6,072 nt of DNA from Spirochaetaceae bacterium (lineage in GTDB: Bacteria > Spirochaetota > Spirochaetia > Treponematales > Breznakiellaceae), in assembly GCA_031290205.1 (NCBI GenBank), contig JAITNZ010000226.1, positions 1-6,072 on the forward strand, given 5' to 3'. Position numbers and translations under genes: made by a program. This document shows, piece by piece, positions 5,168 through 6,072 of the stretch. The notes beneath the pieces were generated by a model. The model searched no databases. It was not told the DNA's origin and worked only from the letters and a program-made list of their open reading frames with translations. How positions within the stretch are numbered: position 1 is the stretch's first letter; the number at the start of each line of letters is the position of its first letter.

Positions 5168-5797
5168 TTATATCGTAATCACGCTCGATGCCTTTGCCAA
5201 ACGGGTTACAATATTCATCATGTCAACAATGCTGCCAACAGCTAAAGACTCGGTCAATTTATAGTAATTAGCGCAGGTCCCGCAGGTATAAACCCCAGTG
5301 CCTTTTTCTTCCAGCGCCTTGAGGTCGGGGACGGTATTTGCCCCTTCCGTCGTGAGCCGCGCCCCGCTATTCAAAAAAATTACCGCCTCGGGCGGCGGGT
5401 TTAACTGCGAAAGCGAAAAGATAAACCCTTTGATGAGGAGCTTCCCCAGATCCTCCGCCCCCCTACCCATGCTGTCCGCCGTTACAAGAACAACCGCGCC
5501 CTTTCCCCCGCTTCCTGCGGCGAAAGCCGATTCCGCCGACGCAAGCTGCGTATGGTTAAAAGCCTGCCCAGCGGCAGTGTCTTTGGCGATGCTCACCTTA
5601 TAGAGCGATGCCCCCTCCTCAGCATAAGAAAAGGAGCAGCCTGTCCCTTTCGCCATCTTTTCGAGGTTCTGCACCGCGACAAAATTGTCTACCACCACGA
5701 TCACGCCTTGTATATCCTGTCTTGCCAGCATCTCTTTTGCTTTTACCGTTGGCATCGGGCAGGGCTGCCCCCGCATATCTAATGTTTCCATAATCAT
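5168..5797 (-). CDS. yedF: Sulfurtransferase-like selenium metabolism protein YedF
   Basis: A 209-residue cytoplasmic two-domain protein. The N-terminal TusA/SirA-like domain (about 4-72) has DMRGQPCPMP with the sulfur-carrying C13. The C-terminal DsrE-like domain (about 100-209) has MGRGAEDLGKLLIKGF (110-125), FLNSGARLTTEG (141-152) and the family signature YTCGTCANYY, with C172 and C175 forming CxxC. Length and motifs fit the YedF family linked to selenium metabolism, where it is thought to carry or relay S/Se. It is the promoter-proximal gene of a two-gene operon with the PLP desulfurase-like gene, a plausible donor. ATG 5797 is preferred over ATG 5791 because AGGGGG stands 7 nt upstream. 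No selD or selenoprotein gene is in the window, so a selenium role is inferred from the family. Confidence 0.93.
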   Translation of the reverse strand: MIMETLDMRGQPCPMPTVKAKEMLARQDIQGVIVVVDNFVAVQNLEKMAKGTGCSFSYAEEGASLYKVSIAKDTAAGQAFNHTQLASAESAFAAGSGGKGAVVLVTADSMGRGAEDLGKLLIKGFIFSLSQLNPPPEAVIFLNSGARLTTEGANTVPDLKALEEKGTGVYTCGTCANYYKLTESLAVGSIVDMMNIVTRLAKASSVITI

Positions 5798-5821
5798 TGT
5801 AAAGCCCCCTATATGAAGGAC

Positions 5822-5850
5822 ATTTTAACGATTAATGCTGAAATTTACAA
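5822..5850 (-). promoter_or_regulatory. Sigma70-type promoter of yedF operon
   Basis: Read on the - strand, TTGTAA (5850-5845) and TAAAAT (5827-5822) are separated by exactly 17 bp, matching 4/6 and 5/6 of the sigma70 consensus. Transcription would start near 5815, giving an 18-nt leader with the AGGGGG ribosome binding site. The promoter lies outside the repeat element, 66 bp from its edge. Confidence 0.7.
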
Positions 5851-5915
5851 GGGCACGCATTCTTCGGGGGTGCACTTCCCAATTCGTGGTAAATAGGGAG
5901 TAAGTAGTAGGTGAA

Positions 5916-6031
5916 GAGGGGGAAGTCTCCCCCTACGCGCGCACGTTGTTGCGCGCTACCCCCTCTGCGGGGCGCCGCCCCGCCCAGCCGCCGCGCCCGT
6001 AGGGCGTTTATCCAGCGGCATTCGTAGAGGC
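5916..6031 (-). repeat. GC-rich multi-hairpin repeat element, copy 2 (inverted)
   Basis: The reverse complement of copy 1 (1-116), with 111 of 116 bases identical and no gaps. Position i of copy 1 aligns with 6032-i. The variable hairpin here is 5937-5956, stem GCGCGCA/TGCGCGC with loop ACAACG on the - strand. Relative to the adjacent gene (yedF, - strand) the element has the same orientation as copy 1 has to the TPR gene: the AGGGGGA/TCCCCCT hairpin faces the gene. Similarity ends at 5913-5916, then sequence is unrelated. The pair makes a 5.8-kb interval bounded by long inverted repeats. Confidence 0.9.
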
Positions 6032-6072
6032 GTGGCGCAGGTTACACTAACACCAAGCGATGTTGCAGGTTC
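5956..6072 (-). CDS. Possible 3' end of an upstream gene running into repeat copy 2
   Basis: A - strand frame is open from the window edge for 38 codons and stops at TAG (5958-5956). Its last 24 residues, starting PLRMPLDKRP and ending RGGAPQRG, are encoded by the repeat, and copy 1 carries the same frame and stop. The 14 residues before it (EPATSLGVSVTCAT) are unrecognised. An open frame of this length in GC-rich DNA is weak evidence for coding. It could be the tail of a gene outside the window or chance. Confidence 0.15.
   Translation of the reverse strand, partial: EPATSLGVSVTCATPLRMPLDKRPTGAAAGRGGAPQRG

Noticed and set aside
1..6031. Composite transposon bounded by the inverted repeats.
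   Set aside because: There is no transposase or integrase inside, gene content is housekeeping-like, and target-site duplications cannot be assessed.
6032..6072. tRNA-like end: GCAGGTTC at 6065-6072 looks like a T-stem followed by TTC.
   Set aside because: No anticodon arm or D-arm can be fitted upstream, the needed 5' part would lie in the repeat, and GCAGGTT also occurs at 6037-6043 as a plain direct repeat.

Overview
The window looks like chromosomal DNA from a Treponema-like spirochaete. The evidence is a YedF-type selenium/sulfur protein, a compact bioY-ATPase-T biotin uptake operon, a secreted TPR protein, long poly-G/poly-C tracts and GC-rich structured intergenic repeats. The assignment rests on gene content and style, since no rRNA or species marker is present; confidence at genus level is moderate.

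Layout. Bases 1-116 hold a GC-rich multi-hairpin repeat. It is followed on the + strand by a secreted TPR protein of unknown role (150-1331). A 413-bp gap (1332-1744) follows. It contains a G11 tract, a TATAAT box, a possible 50-codon ORF with an excellent Shine-Dalgarno, several hairpins and the ribosome binding site of the next gene. Then comes a three-gene + strand operon for a dedicated ECF biotin transporter: S component BioY (1745-2362), ATPase (2380-3132) and T component (3129-3830, overlapping the ATPase stop by 4 bp). Two genes converge on this operon from the - strand: yedF (5168-5797), transcribed first, and a class V aminotransferase/cysteine desulfurase-like gene (3889-5163). They are 4 nt apart and sit behind a good sigma70-type promoter (5822-5850). 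A second copy of the terminal repeat lies at 5916-6031 in inverted orientation.

How the genes work together. BioY binds biotin, and the ATPase and T component energise import, so the operon fits a biotin scavenger. YedF (TusA-like plus DsrE-like) and the PLP enzyme form a likely sulfur or selenium mobilisation pair. The TPR gene has no evident link to either.

Most interesting signals. (1) The two 116-bp repeats are identical except for five bases, all inside one 20-base hairpin: two are a compensatory stem pair swap and three are in the loop. (2) A C13 tract inside the T-component gene could switch biotin uptake on and off by slippage. (3) The cysteine desulfurase-like protein carries an extra stretch of about 45 residues with a 12-residue tandem duplication between its PLP Asp and Lys motifs. 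(4) A structured leader, possibly with a leader peptide, lies ahead of bioY.
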